64,000 nucleotides of DNA from Dysgonomonas gadei ATCC BAA-286 (GTDB lineage Bacteria > Bacteroidota > Bacteroidia > Bacteroidales > Dysgonomonadaceae), in NCBI RefSeq assembly GCF_000213555.1, contig NZ_GL891979.1, positions 538,885 to 602,884 on the forward strand. Direction: 5' to 3'. The translations under genes were made by a program, and so were the position numbers. Each line of letters starts with the position of its first letter. The first letter of the stretch is position 1. This document shows, one piece after another, positions 36,300-45,900 of the stretch. Under the pieces are notes generated by a model. It worked only from the letters and a program-made list of their open reading frames with translations, was not told the DNA's origin and did not search any database.

Positions 36300-36436
36300 C
36301 GGCCTTTGAAGCGGGGCGTTAAAGCGTTTTTGGTTCCTTTTGGGGATTTGGCCAAAAGGAACACAAGCAATTTTTAATTGCGCGTAGTCGAAATTAATCC
36401 AACATTAAAATATACCATTAGTATTTATTAATTACT

Positions 36437-37639
36437 TTATTTTTGAACAGCTAAGCTATTTGTATTTTTAGTTAACTCGAAATTGTTTTCTATAAGCTTT
36501 GTTAATGTCTGCACAGAAGTCGCAGAACGGTATCCGTCCGGAGCTGTGTTCAAACAGTAGTCTAACAAACGGTTTATAGAAGAGACAGCAACATGCATAC
36601 GTGTATCGCAAGAAGCATAATAAAGGAATACAGTACCATCGTCATCCGCAATCCATCCGTTGGTAAACAGCACATTGGATACGTCACCAATCCTTTCTTC
36701 CCCAACCGGGGCCATCAGATGTCCCGCAGGTTCGGCAATCAGCTTGTCGGGCTGTTCGAGGTCGGTAAGATACAGATAAAGGACATACCTCAATCCGGCA
36801 GCGCACATACGCACACCATGCGCAAAATGCAGCCAGCCCTTCGCCGTCTTTATAGGATGAGGGCCTTCGCCGTTCTTCAACTCCTTGATCGTATGGTAAT
36901 AACGGTAATTGATAATCTTCTCTTCCTTTATCTCCGCTTTTGCAATATCATCGACCAAAGCCCAGCCTATACCGCCTCCGCTGCCGGCATCTATAAATCC
37001 GTCCTGAGGGCGGGTATAGAGTGCATATTTTCCATTTACGAATTCGGGGTGCAGTACCACATTCCGTTGCTGGCTTTTCGATTTCAGATCCGGCAACCGT
37101 TCCCAACTTTTTAAATCTTTTGTACGGGCTATACCCGCGGCAGCCACGGCAGACGATAAGTCTCCCGCCGGAGCATTCGGGTCTTTGCGCTCGGTACAGA
37201 ATATGCCGTAGACCCATCCGTCTTCATGTGCCGTGAGACGCATATCGTAGACGTTTACATCGGGATTATCGGTTTCAGGCATATTTATCGGATAATCCCA
37301 AAAACGGAAGTTATCGACCCCGTTAGGACTTTCCGCTATGGCGAAAAAGGATTTACGGTCGTTGCCTTCCACCCGCACCGCCATTAGGTATTTCCCATTC
37401 CATTTTATAGCTCCGGCATTGAATGTACCTTCTATGCCGAAACGCTCCATAAAGTAGGGATTCGTCCCGGGCGACAAATCGTATCGCCAGAATACCGGGG
37501 CATGTGCGGCCGTCAGCACAGGATATTTATACCTTTCGAATATTCCGTTGCCGGGGAATACCGGTTCATTCTTACGCGTAACTAATTCTTCATATTCTTT
37601 AGTTACAGCCTCCAGACGTTTTTTAAAAAGCTCGTTCAT
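36437..37639 (-). CDS. GH130 4-O-beta-D-mannosyl-D-glucose phosphorylase
   Basis: 400 residues from MNELFKKRLEAVTKEYEELV; an upstream ATG (37669) would add ten residues absent from the family. No signal peptide, so cytoplasmic. The sequence closely follows characterised Bacteroides mannosylglucose phosphorylases: RYKYPVLTAAHAPVFWRYDL, TFNAGAIKWNGKYLMAVRVE, and Asp132 in VYDMRLTAHEDG, the general acid (Asp131 in the B. fragilis enzyme). ARTKDLKSWERLPDL and RPQDGFIDAGSGGGIGWAL follow. It phosphorolyses mannosylglucose to mannose 1-phosphate and glucose, completing the pathway fed by the AGE epimerase. It lies 73 bases after DUF1080 on the operon strand. Confidence 0.95.
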   Translation of the reverse strand: MNELFKKRLEAVTKEYEELVTRKNEPVFPGNGIFERYKYPVLTAAHAPVFWRYDLSPGTNPYFMERFGIEGTFNAGAIKWNGKYLMAVRVEGNDRKSFFAIAESPNGVDNFRFWDYPINMPETDNPDVNVYDMRLTAHEDGWVYGIFCTERKDPNAPAGDLSSAVAAAGIARTKDLKSWERLPDLKSKSQQRNVVLHPEFVNGKYALYTRPQDGFIDAGSGGGIGWALVDDIAKAEIKEEKIINYRYYHTIKELKNGEGPHPIKTAKGWLHFAHGVRMCAAGLRYVLYLYLTDLEQPDKLIAEPAGHLMAPVGEERIGDVSNVLFTNGWIADDDGTVFLYYASCDTRMHVAVSSINRLLDYCLNTAPDGYRSATSVQTLTKLIENNFELTKNTNSLAVQK

Positions 37640-37712
37640 TTCTTTTATTTTTTTAATATATATCATCAATTGAAATCTTCCCTATCGCATTTATTTCAGG
37701 GCTATTCCAATT

Positions 37713-38444
37713 TTATAAGTTTCTTATCCATATATTGCGGTATGCAACCGCATCGCCGTGATTTTGCAGCATCAGCGGCAATCTTCCATGTGCATTGTAT
37801 TTCGGAAAACCGATATATTCGGTCGTACCTTTCAGCACATAGTTATTCTGAATTAATACACCGTTCAGCATCACAGTTATTATTGCAGGACTTTCCAGTT
37901 TTCCGTCTGTCCCGAATACCGGAGCCTTCCAGAAAATATCATACACCTGCCACTGCCCGGCCTTGGTATAAGCATCCGCCAAAGGCGCCCGCTGTTTGTA
38001 TATGCTGCCGACCATACCGTTCACATAGGTAGGATTGTTGTCCCCGTCCAGTACCTGCACTTCGTAAATACTTTGGAGAAAGACACCGCTGTTTCCTCTG
38101 CCTTGCCCGCCACCCTTAGCAGGAGTCGGAGATTTGAATTCTATATGTAATTGACAATCGCCAAAATATTCTTTTGTGTAAATATCGCCTGCGCCTTGTG
38201 TTACTGTCATACCACCGTCCACTACTGCCCATTTTGCCGCGCTACCGTCCGCAGATACCCATTTCGACAAATCCTTACCGTCGAACAACACAATTGCGTC
38301 CGAAGGCGGTTGCCCTATATTGGCTGCCGGAACTATCTTAGGCGGTTGCGGATAATACCATTCTGTACTTTCAGGCTTCATCTGCTGCGCAGATACAGCA
38401 ATAGTAACTGTGGATACGAAAACTAATAATGCAGTTCTTTTCAT
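37713..38444 (-). CDS. DUF1080 (3-keto-disaccharide hydrolase-like) secreted protein
   Basis: 243 residues; signal peptide MKRTALLVFVSTVTIAVSAQ. One LamG-like jelly roll of the DUF1080 family: IVLFDGKDLSKWVSADGSAA at the start, YFGDCQLHIEFKSP, GQGRGNSGVFLQSIYEVQVLD, and RLPLMLQNHGDAVAYRNIWI at the end. Some members bind glycans and some hydrolyse 3-keto-glycosides. In a mannan PUL its role is open, since no glycoside 3-dehydrogenase is encoded here apart from the unrelated oxidoreductase at 1-900. It is the gene between CBM35-GH26 and GH130, co-transcribed with both by spacing (33 and 73 bases). Confidence 0.85.
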   Translation of the reverse strand: MKRTALLVFVSTVTIAVSAQQMKPESTEWYYPQPPKIVPAANIGQPPSDAIVLFDGKDLSKWVSADGSAAKWAVVDGGMTVTQGAGDIYTKEYFGDCQLHIEFKSPTPAKGGGQGRGNSGVFLQSIYEVQVLDGDNNPTYVNGMVGSIYKQRAPLADAYTKAGQWQVYDIFWKAPVFGTDGKLESPAIITVMLNGVLIQNNYVLKGTTEYIGFPKYNAHGRLPLMLQNHGDAVAYRNIWIRNL

Positions 38445-38477
38445 TGAAGATATTTTTATTAATTATTTATTAGCTGA

Positions 38478-39920
38478 TTACTTTAAAGATGGCATTTCGT
38501 CTCTGGTTATTACCTTATCGTTATTAAAGACCTTCTTTATAAATTCCTCTCCGTTGTGTTCATCGAGGCGTGTCATAGGTCCGTTCCACGGCATAAACCA
38601 CGACCACGCATCGCCGTATTCGAACATTTTATCTATATCGGGTATGGAACCGCATTCGCTAAGAGCGATTATCTTGCGGCCACCATATAATTCTTTTACC
38701 TTATCAAAGGCGATATATTGGGAGCCGTGCTGCCTCTCGCCCGGATAAATATCCATGCCTACGATGTCAACATATTCATCGCCGGGATACCATTCGCCTG
38801 CTTCGCCTGCGGCATCGCTTGTCCACACCCATATCAGGTTATTCAGCCTATGGTGGTTTGTAAGCCTGTCATACATCAATATCCATAAGGCTTTGCAAGG
38901 CTCTGATCCTTTTGCCCCCCACCAGAACCACTTTCCGGCTGCTTCGTGCAAAGGACGCCAGAGTACAGGTATATTCGACTCTTTCAGTTGTTTCAGATAA
39001 TCCGCAATAATATCTATATCGGCTATCATCGCTTTATATTCCGGCGAATCCGTATCATTGATTTTAGATATGTCGAATGTTGTACTTTCGGTATAGAACT
39101 GGTCTGTCAGTTTCAATGGGTCGCGCCAATGCCACATGATGGAGACAATACCGTTGTTTTGCCACCACATTTTGGAATTATTTACTATGGCCTTGTAATT
39201 CACAAAATCCCATGTACGGTTATAGTCTATAAAATCGAAGCACGCGAGAGCAGGCCATTTACCTGTTTTCTCATGCATCCAGTTTGCTTCTTCCAGTCCT
39301 GTGCTGTAATTGGCCATAGCTCCGGATATTGTTTTCTTTCCGAAATTATCTTTCAGGAAATTGTACAGTTTTACTGCCTGTGCCGAAGCACCGGGTGTCA
39401 CAAGAGATGGTGATACGATGAAAGAGATATCCTCCTGCGCTTTATTTACTTCTATGTAATCGAAAAACATCCAGCCCCAGCCTTTTTTTATGAGGACTAT
39501 ATTCTCCCCCTTATCTAGTATGAGACCGTTTACCGGGAGAGTTTCCCAGTCTTGTGCAGGATCGAATATCAGGCTCGACTGTTGTATGTTATTTATGAAT
39601 AGCAGATTTTCTTTTTTCTGCCCGTTTGTAGAATATCGTATATCCAACTTGTATTTCCCTTTTTCGGGAACATTGATCCTGAAAGAAATATCACCGCCGT
39701 TTTGGTTCACATAGCCTGTTCCCGAAAATCCGGGTATGTTTTTTTCAACAACGGCATCGCCTACCAGTATTGCATTTTCTGCTTCGTAACGGATAGTCTC
39801 TACAACCGGAGAAGGATAACCGGATTCTTCACCTCCTTCTTTTTCCGTATCCCCCGAACAAGAGGCAAAAACAGAATAACAAAACAAATTGAGCAAGCAG
39901 ATAATAATTCCTTTCTTCAT
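38478..39920 (-). CDS. CBM35-GH26 beta-mannanase, lipoprotein
   Basis: 480 residues. Lipobox VFASC, followed by SGDTEKEGGEE, so likely a surface lipoprotein. A CBM35-like sandwich spans about 40-165: TIRYEAENAILVGDAVVEKN, GFSGTGYVNQNGGDISFRIN, and FDYIEVNKA at the end. CBM35 members bind mannan or uronic acids. The GH26 barrel has acid/base Glu326 in WRPLHEAAGKWFWWG and nucleophile Glu422 in ALSECGSIP. Carrying a binding module, it is the best candidate for the first cut on polymeric mannan at the cell surface. It follows the surface glycan-binding protein on the operon strand after a 12-bp hairpin. Confidence 0.93.
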   Translation of the reverse strand: MKKGIIICLLNLFCYSVFASCSGDTEKEGGEESGYPSPVVETIRYEAENAILVGDAVVEKNIPGFSGTGYVNQNGGDISFRINVPEKGKYKLDIRYSTNGQKKENLLFINNIQQSSLIFDPAQDWETLPVNGLILDKGENIVLIKKGWGWMFFDYIEVNKAQEDISFIVSPSLVTPGASAQAVKLYNFLKDNFGKKTISGAMANYSTGLEEANWMHEKTGKWPALACFDFIDYNRTWDFVNYKAIVNNSKMWWQNNGIVSIMWHWRDPLKLTDQFYTESTTFDISKINDTDSPEYKAMIADIDIIADYLKQLKESNIPVLWRPLHEAAGKWFWWGAKGSEPCKALWILMYDRLTNHHRLNNLIWVWTSDAAGEAGEWYPGDEYVDIVGMDIYPGERQHGSQYIAFDKVKELYGGRKIIALSECGSIPDIDKMFEYGDAWSWFMPWNGPMTRLDEHNGEEFIKKVFNNDKVITRDEMPSLK

Positions 39921-39951
39921 TTATTTATATGTTAATCGATGAAGCTATTAT

Positions 39952-39983
39952 CAGGCCGCAATGGCATATAACATTGCGGCCTG
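39952..39983 (-). promoter_or_regulatory. Intercistronic hairpin between SGBP and GH26
   Basis: A perfect 12-bp GC-rich stem (CAGGCCGCAATG with CATTGCGGCCTG) has an 8-base loop and no U run on the minus strand, so it is not a classical terminator. It stands 16 bases past the stop of the glycan-binding protein. The likely role is to protect the 3' end of the SusC-SusD-SGBP part of the mRNA or to reduce read-through into the enzyme genes. Confidence 0.6.
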
Positions 39984-39999
39984 TATTACTTTACTATTC

Positions 40000-41148
40000 C
40001 TAATCTTTAGGAGTTATCCTGAAATTATCAAAGGAAATATCAATAGTCTCGGACTCTCCACCCGCAATATTGATCTGGAATCCAACATGGCCGTTTTCGT
40101 GAGGAAGATTCGTTTCTTTCATCCCGTTCATGACCACCTCCAAAGGAACTGTAATTGTTTTCCATTTTCCATTGGTATTGAATTCCACGATTTTCCCCGG
40201 CTCCCAATAATATCCGGTCTGGAATATCAATCCTATACCTTTGGTTTTAAGAGGAATTAATGTCAGTACTTCAAATTTGTAGTCATACTTTTCCGGATTA
40301 TCGAAACAATCTGTCCCATCGAATACAGGATACCATGATGCAATGAAATCAAACCATTCCCATGGGCCCAAAGTCCTGTTGATACGAGTATATAACCCGC
40401 TACATGGCTTCGGATCATCAGGTCTGGAAACATCTGTAAACCAGTTTTGCCCTGTCCATCCCTGATAGTGGTCGATGTCCTGGAATAGTCCACGATTGTC
40501 CATATAACGGCCCGGCGCATACATATCGGCAAGCGGGCCGACCACATGTATCCTATCGCCCTGTGTTGCACCCTGCGGCACTATTACGGCTACATATTCC
40601 GCGGTGGTCGTATCTATCTTGGCCTCGATGTCTCCAAAATAAACCTTTCCTTTTCCATCAACAATTTCGTACAAGTCGAAATTAGCACCGTTCACATTTA
40701 CGGTGTCTCCCACTGCTGCATATTCGTTGTCTAATCCCGAAAGGGCCAAAGGCGGAACATTGACTGTCAAAGGAACACTTACGGTACCTAACTTAGTTGT
40801 GACTTTTATCTTATTATCAGCTTCCATTGGCAAAATCCTGGGAACAGGCAATGTAAGGCGTGTCCTGACTGCATATATAGTAGACAGGTCGACCTCGACA
40901 TCGTTAATAAAGATGGAGGTAACATCCGTCAGGTTATTACCGTGTAGCGTAATCATCTCGGCCAGCGAACTTTCGGTTATTATCGTCGCCGTATCTTTTG
41001 CAGTAGTTATACGGCTCACAGAAGGTGGGCCATATGATGCAAGCTGGTCGTCATATCCATCGTTGTACGTTACCACATCGCTGCATGCGGTTGCCAGAAA
41101 GACAAGCCCTGCAAATATTATCGAATATGTTATATTTATTATTTTCAT
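40000..41148 (-). CDS. Surface glycan-binding lipoprotein with IPT/TIG domains
   Basis: 382 residues. Lipobox LATAC (Cys22) followed by SD. Residues about 40-125 and 130-205 are two IPT/TIG Ig-like domains (EMITLHGNNLTDVTSIFIND and EYAAVGDTVNVNGANFDLYE). The remaining 175 residues form a beta-rich glycan-binding domain rich in Trp (GWTGQNWFTDVSRPDDPKP, LGPWEWFDFIASWYPVFDGT). This is the arrangement of the mannan and xyloglucan surface glycan-binding proteins encoded directly after SusD. It would hold the polymer near the SusCD pair. It is third in the PUL 2 operon, 30 bases after SusD. Confidence 0.85.
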   Translation of the reverse strand: MKIINITYSIIFAGLVFLATACSDVVTYNDGYDDQLASYGPPSVSRITTAKDTATIITESSLAEMITLHGNNLTDVTSIFINDVEVDLSTIYAVRTRLTLPVPRILPMEADNKIKVTTKLGTVSVPLTVNVPPLALSGLDNEYAAVGDTVNVNGANFDLYEIVDGKGKVYFGDIEAKIDTTTAEYVAVIVPQGATQGDRIHVVGPLADMYAPGRYMDNRGLFQDIDHYQGWTGQNWFTDVSRPDDPKPCSGLYTRINRTLGPWEWFDFIASWYPVFDGTDCFDNPEKYDYKFEVLTLIPLKTKGIGLIFQTGYYWEPGKIVEFNTNGKWKTITVPLEVVMNGMKETNLPHENGHVGFQINIAGGESETIDISFDNFRITPKD

Positions 41149-41178
41149 ATCTGTATGTATTTTTCGTTCTTGAAAATA

Positions 41179-42942
41179 TTAACTCCAGCCTGGGTTGTTT
41201 TCTTTGATTTCTTTATTAGAGTCCATTTCGGAAGCCGGGATAGGGAGTAACTCATGCCTTGACGACCGTACTTTATATATACCCGATTCGTCTGTGCCTC
41301 CTATATTGTTCATCACATCCACATAGATACCCCAGCGAATCAAATCCCAGCGCCTGTCGCCTTCTAAAGCAAATTCCATCGCACGCTCTTCCAATACGGC
41401 CGAACGAAAATCCACAATCGAACCTATATTTCCTGTCCCTGTCAATGTCTTCTCAGTAGCATTGCTCCTGCGCCTAACTTTATTCAAGGCTTCCAATGCC
41501 GCATCATTCGGCACTCCGTTTGTTTCGGCTTCGGCTTCTGCGTATATGAGTACCACATCGGCAAAACGAAGGAATGGCCAGTGCGCGTCACTTCTTTCAA
41601 TTGTTTTATCCGTTCTGTCATCGTATTTGGTCAAAAAGGCAAGGAATGCGGCATCTTTGTTACATGTATATCTCAATCCGTCGTTATATGGCGCCTGAGG
41701 TGGTATTTCATTACCGTGTTCATCTGTATATCCTAATGCTTTATTTCTGTATTCTTCCGTATCGGGATAGAACGATCCTATATTCCATACAACATCGAAG
41801 TTTCTTGCCCAGCGGTGCATTACACCTTTCTCGGCTCTGTAATCTTTGCTTTCGAATAGTTTATACCAATGATCGCGCATGCCGTACCATAGCCCGTTGA
41901 AGATATTTCCATTGCTGTCGTATATTCCGGCATAACCCACCGTATAAGCCATACCGAATTTAGGGTCTCCCGAAATAGACTGCAACATCCAGATATGTTC
42001 GGTCTTATTCCATGATTCTTTTTTCCACAGATTATCATAGGGCAGTAGGTCATATGTCCCGTACACTCCGTCCATCACCTGTTTAGCCTTATCACGCGCC
42101 AGCCCGTAATATTCCTTGTAATCGAAAGCGGCATATCCGGCAAGTTGCTTTTTTGTGAATCTTTTTGCCACCGGATTGGTATATACTTTTGTATCACCAT
42201 TCATTACATAAGGGGTTCCTCCTTTTACAATAATCTCGTTTCCGGCCGGCATCGCACCCGATGCCATCGTAGCATATACCTTTGCCAGTAGGGAAGCCGC
42301 TGCGCCCGCTGAGGCACGGCCTTCAACAAATCCCGCATCCGTATTCTTATACATCATCGTTTCGGCATCTTTAAGCAATTCTATGATGTAGGCATAGACG
42401 TCTTCGATAGAAGAACGGGGGATATTTACTTCTCCGGTAGCATTTATCGATTCTTTTCGGATCGGAACCTCTCCGAAAGCCCGTACCAGAAGGAAGTAAG
42501 AATATGCCTTCAGAAAACGAAGTTCACCTATAGCATTTTCTTTATACCTGGGGGTAACGTTGCTCATCTTATTTATATTTTCTATCGCATAGTTAGCCCT
42601 GTGAATAATGACGTATGGTTTCTCCCACATATTTTTGGTTTCATCGATAGACTGGAAATTTCCTGCCCCGAAACTTTTGAATGCCCAGTCGGGACCGCTG
42701 ATATAATCACAATCGAAATCAAACGCAGTAGGGAAGATACTCCATCTGAACATATCATCTATAAGCAGATTGTATGTACCCATCACCCATTGAGTAGCGC
42801 CATCGTCCGAATCGGCAATATCGTTGGGTTGAACAAAATCGAATTTTTTCTCTTCCAGCATATCGTTACAGGACGGTATGGTCACTATAAGCAGTGCCCC
42901 CAGAAGAATTAACCGCACTGTATTGTAGATTTTATTTTTCAT
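41179..42942 (-). CDS. susD: SusD/RagB family nutrient-binding lipoprotein (mannan PUL)
   Basis: 587 residues. The lipobox TIPSC places the lipidated Cys at about residue 25. The SusD N-terminal region (NDMLEEKKFDFVQPNDI) is followed by TPR helices with ELRFLKAYSYFLLVRAFGEV. The C-terminus has the family signature LEERAMEFALEGDRRWDLIR and ends IKENNPGWS. It is the lid of the SusC barrel encoded 25 bases upstream on this strand. It is clearly divergent from the PUL 1 SusD, so the two PULs should bind different glycans. The mannan-family enzymes around it suggest manno-oligosaccharides. Confidence 0.95.
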   Translation of the reverse strand: MKNKIYNTVRLILLGALLIVTIPSCNDMLEEKKFDFVQPNDIADSDDGATQWVMGTYNLLIDDMFRWSIFPTAFDFDCDYISGPDWAFKSFGAGNFQSIDETKNMWEKPYVIIHRANYAIENINKMSNVTPRYKENAIGELRFLKAYSYFLLVRAFGEVPIRKESINATGEVNIPRSSIEDVYAYIIELLKDAETMMYKNTDAGFVEGRASAGAAASLLAKVYATMASGAMPAGNEIIVKGGTPYVMNGDTKVYTNPVAKRFTKKQLAGYAAFDYKEYYGLARDKAKQVMDGVYGTYDLLPYDNLWKKESWNKTEHIWMLQSISGDPKFGMAYTVGYAGIYDSNGNIFNGLWYGMRDHWYKLFESKDYRAEKGVMHRWARNFDVVWNIGSFYPDTEEYRNKALGYTDEHGNEIPPQAPYNDGLRYTCNKDAAFLAFLTKYDDRTDKTIERSDAHWPFLRFADVVLIYAEAEAETNGVPNDAALEALNKVRRRSNATEKTLTGTGNIGSIVDFRSAVLEERAMEFALEGDRRWDLIRWGIYVDVMNNIGGTDESGIYKVRSSRHELLPIPASEMDSNKEIKENNPGWS

Positions 42943-42967
42943 GATTCAAATAATTAAAATTATGTAT

Positions 42968-45900
42968 TTAAAAACCGACTTTCAGCCCCAGCGAGAATGT
43001 CCTGCTCGAAGGATATGAGTTCAAATCCACACCACGTCTCGACATATCTCCGCCGAATGCATTCACATCGGGATCGAACCATTTATAGCCCGTAATAGTG
43101 AATAAATTGGTTGCACTGGCATACACCTGAACATCTCCTATAGCTTTGAATTTAGGATTGAAGGTATATCCTATATTCAGGTTTTTCAGCCTGAGATACG
43201 ACCCGTCTTCCACATATCTGTCTGAGATTTTCCATTCGCGGGTATATCCGCCCGATATCGCTTTCGGCCATTCTGCGTTATCCCGGTTGTCCGGAGTCCA
43301 TCGTCTTTCGTACGCCCAACGTGGGATATTGGCGATATTTGTCATTGTTATATCCATCAGATTGGCATTATACACATCATTCCCGACAGATCCCTGGAAG
43401 AAGAAACTTAAAGAAAATCCTTTCCAACGGAGATTATTTGTTATACCATATACGAAATCAGGGTTTGCGTCGCCAATGATGGTTCTGTCTCCGTGAGCCG
43501 TTATAGCTCCGTCGCCATCGAGGTCGCGGTATTTAATTTCACCTACCATACTCTTCACTACAGCATCAGCTGCGTTGGCATAAATAGGATTGGCACGCAC
43601 CTCGGCTTCATTGTCATATAACCCATCCTCTACATAACCATACATGGCACCGATAGGAACGCCGTTACGCTGAATAAATACATTACTTGCGGCATACCAG
43701 AGAGGATCAGCAAACTGATCGCCTGCCAGTCCGCCGATTTCATTCTTATTGAAAGAAATGTTAGCATCGATATCCCAGCTGAAATCTTTGGTCGTTACAG
43801 CATAGAATTTACCTGTCAGTTCGAGTCCGTTATTCTTTACCCAGCCTGCATTAGACCACATATTCCTGAATCCTGAATTGGAAGGTATCGATACATTCTG
43901 TAAAAGATCTTTTGTCTTTTTATAATAATAGTCTGCTGTAAGGTTTATTCTTCCTTTAAGGAAAGATATATCGAGACCGGCATTATACTGGTCTGTAGTC
44001 TCCCATTTCAGGTTAGGATTGAGGGCTCCGTTGTACACGTCTTCAGAGAAACCACTAACCTGAGAACTGCCTATCGGATAATTATTTGTACCCAGTCTGG
44101 CTAAAGTCTGATAAGAATTGATCCCCTGATTTCCTGTTTGTCCGTAGCTCAACCTCAATTTAAGGTTATCAAATATATTCAGGTCTTTGATGAACTTCTC
44201 TTCAGAGATCCGCCAAGCCAGAGCTCCGGAAGCAAAATTGGCAAATTTATTTCCTTCTATAAACCTGCTCGAACCATCGCGACGGTAAGATGCGGTAACT
44301 ATATACTTATCATTATAGATATAGTTTGCACGGCCTAGCAAGGATACCATTCTCGACATTCCCCTGCCCGATGAAGGAGTTTCTATAGTCAATGCAGACC
44401 CGATGTTATACGGTCCTGTTATATCCGTAGGCAGATTGTATCCGCTTACCGACTTATTACCCCAGTTTGCTTCTTCGAAAGTGAAACCGGCCACCAGATT
44501 CAGGGCATGTACCTTATTAAAGGTCTTTTCGAAAGTCATAATTGACTCTGCCGTAGTTCCTTGCCACCAGTTGTCACTTTGCCCTATTCTTCCGTTTGTC
44601 GGCGGATAACCTTCCTGTGTCAGGCGGCTGTAGAATGTGTAACGGTTGTTTGCCGAATAGCTTAAACCCAGATTCTGACGGAATTTTAAGTAATCGGTAA
44701 ATTTCACTTCTATATAAGATGAGCTGAATACATTGTTGGATCTCAGCTGGTCTGTAGTATTACGTACATATACATAAGGATTGGCAGCCAACCAGTTCAG
44801 TTCGTTCGATTCCTGACGGCCTACCAGAGGATCGTATGTAGGAGGAAAGATCAGTGCCGAACGAACCACAGAAGATTCGGATGAGTTTGTCTTTGCGAAA
44901 TCCGTTATCGAATTCGTATAACTCAGGTTTGTACCCACCTCGAGCCAGCTTCTCAGCTTACGTCCCAGATTCGTACGCAACGAATAACGCTTATAAGCCG
45001 AATTCACAATAATACCCGTCTGATCCATAAAGTTACCGGAAAATGAATGCCATCCTTTATCGCTCGCACCGGAAACACTGATGTTATATTCCTGGCTATA
45101 TGCAGTCTGGAAGATGCCGTCCTGCCAGTCGGTACTCATCACCGAAGTTGTATTTCCATACTGATCTGTACGCATACCCAGATTCTGGAAATCTTCCGGC
45201 CCGGGAAGGTATTTACCCGTATCGGTCAATATATTATTATTGGCATCATATCTGTACGACCATGCTCCCGGATATGGCAGCATAAAATAAGAAACACCAT
45301 CGTAAAGTTTACGGTTGGTCACACCTTCATTCACATAACGAGCATAAGTCACCGGGTCGAGTACATCCATCTTCTTACTGCGATTGGACATACTGAAATT
45401 GGCCGTGAATTCTATTTTTTCAGAACCTAGTTGTCCTCTTTTTGTAGTAATCAATACAACCCCGTTTGCCCCGCGGGAACCATATATAGCTGTCGCCGAC
45501 GCATCTTTCAATACTTCGATAGACTCTATGTCATGCGGATTGATATTTGCCAATGCATTGGCTGTCTGGTTATTCCCGTTCTGCAAACCATTTGTCGGCA
45601 TAGAGGCAACGTCGTATGGAACACCATCGACAATATACAACGGCTGCGAATTGGTCTTAAATGAGTTTGCTCCACGAACCAGGATACTGATTCCTGCTCC
45701 CGGAGCGCCATCGTTCTGTATAACACTGACCCCCGCCATCTTTCCTTGCAGCGCCTGATTGATACTGCTCATAGGATTGCCTTTCAGCAGATCATCGGCT
45801 TTCACCTGACCTACAGCCCCGGAAAGGTCTCTTTTCTTTACAGTACCGTACCCGATGACTACAACCTCGTCCAGGTTTATATTTTCATCTTCCATGGCAA

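Larger units (their letters stand above)
35906..36404. mobile_element. MITE-like non-autonomous element, 499 bp
   Basis: The ends are perfect 19-bp terminal inverted repeats, TGTTGGATTAATTTCGACT (35906-35924) and its complement (36386-36404). Directly outside stands TTAAA on both sides (35901-35905 and 36405-36409), a likely 5-bp target duplication. Subterminal inverted repeats lie just inside (around 35954-35985 and 36318-36360). No transposase is encoded; a 92-codon frame across it looks accidental. The GC-rich core folds into nested hairpins. It must have been moved by a transposase in trans, whose IS family I cannot name. Confidence 0.75.
35856..36436. other. Gene-free stretch occupied by a MITE-like element
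   Basis: 581 bp between GH130 and the GPH transporter. Nearly all of it is the 35906-36404 element. The flanks (50 and 32 bases) are AT-rich and ordinary. The element is markedly more GC-rich than the DNA around it. Confidence 0.8.
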
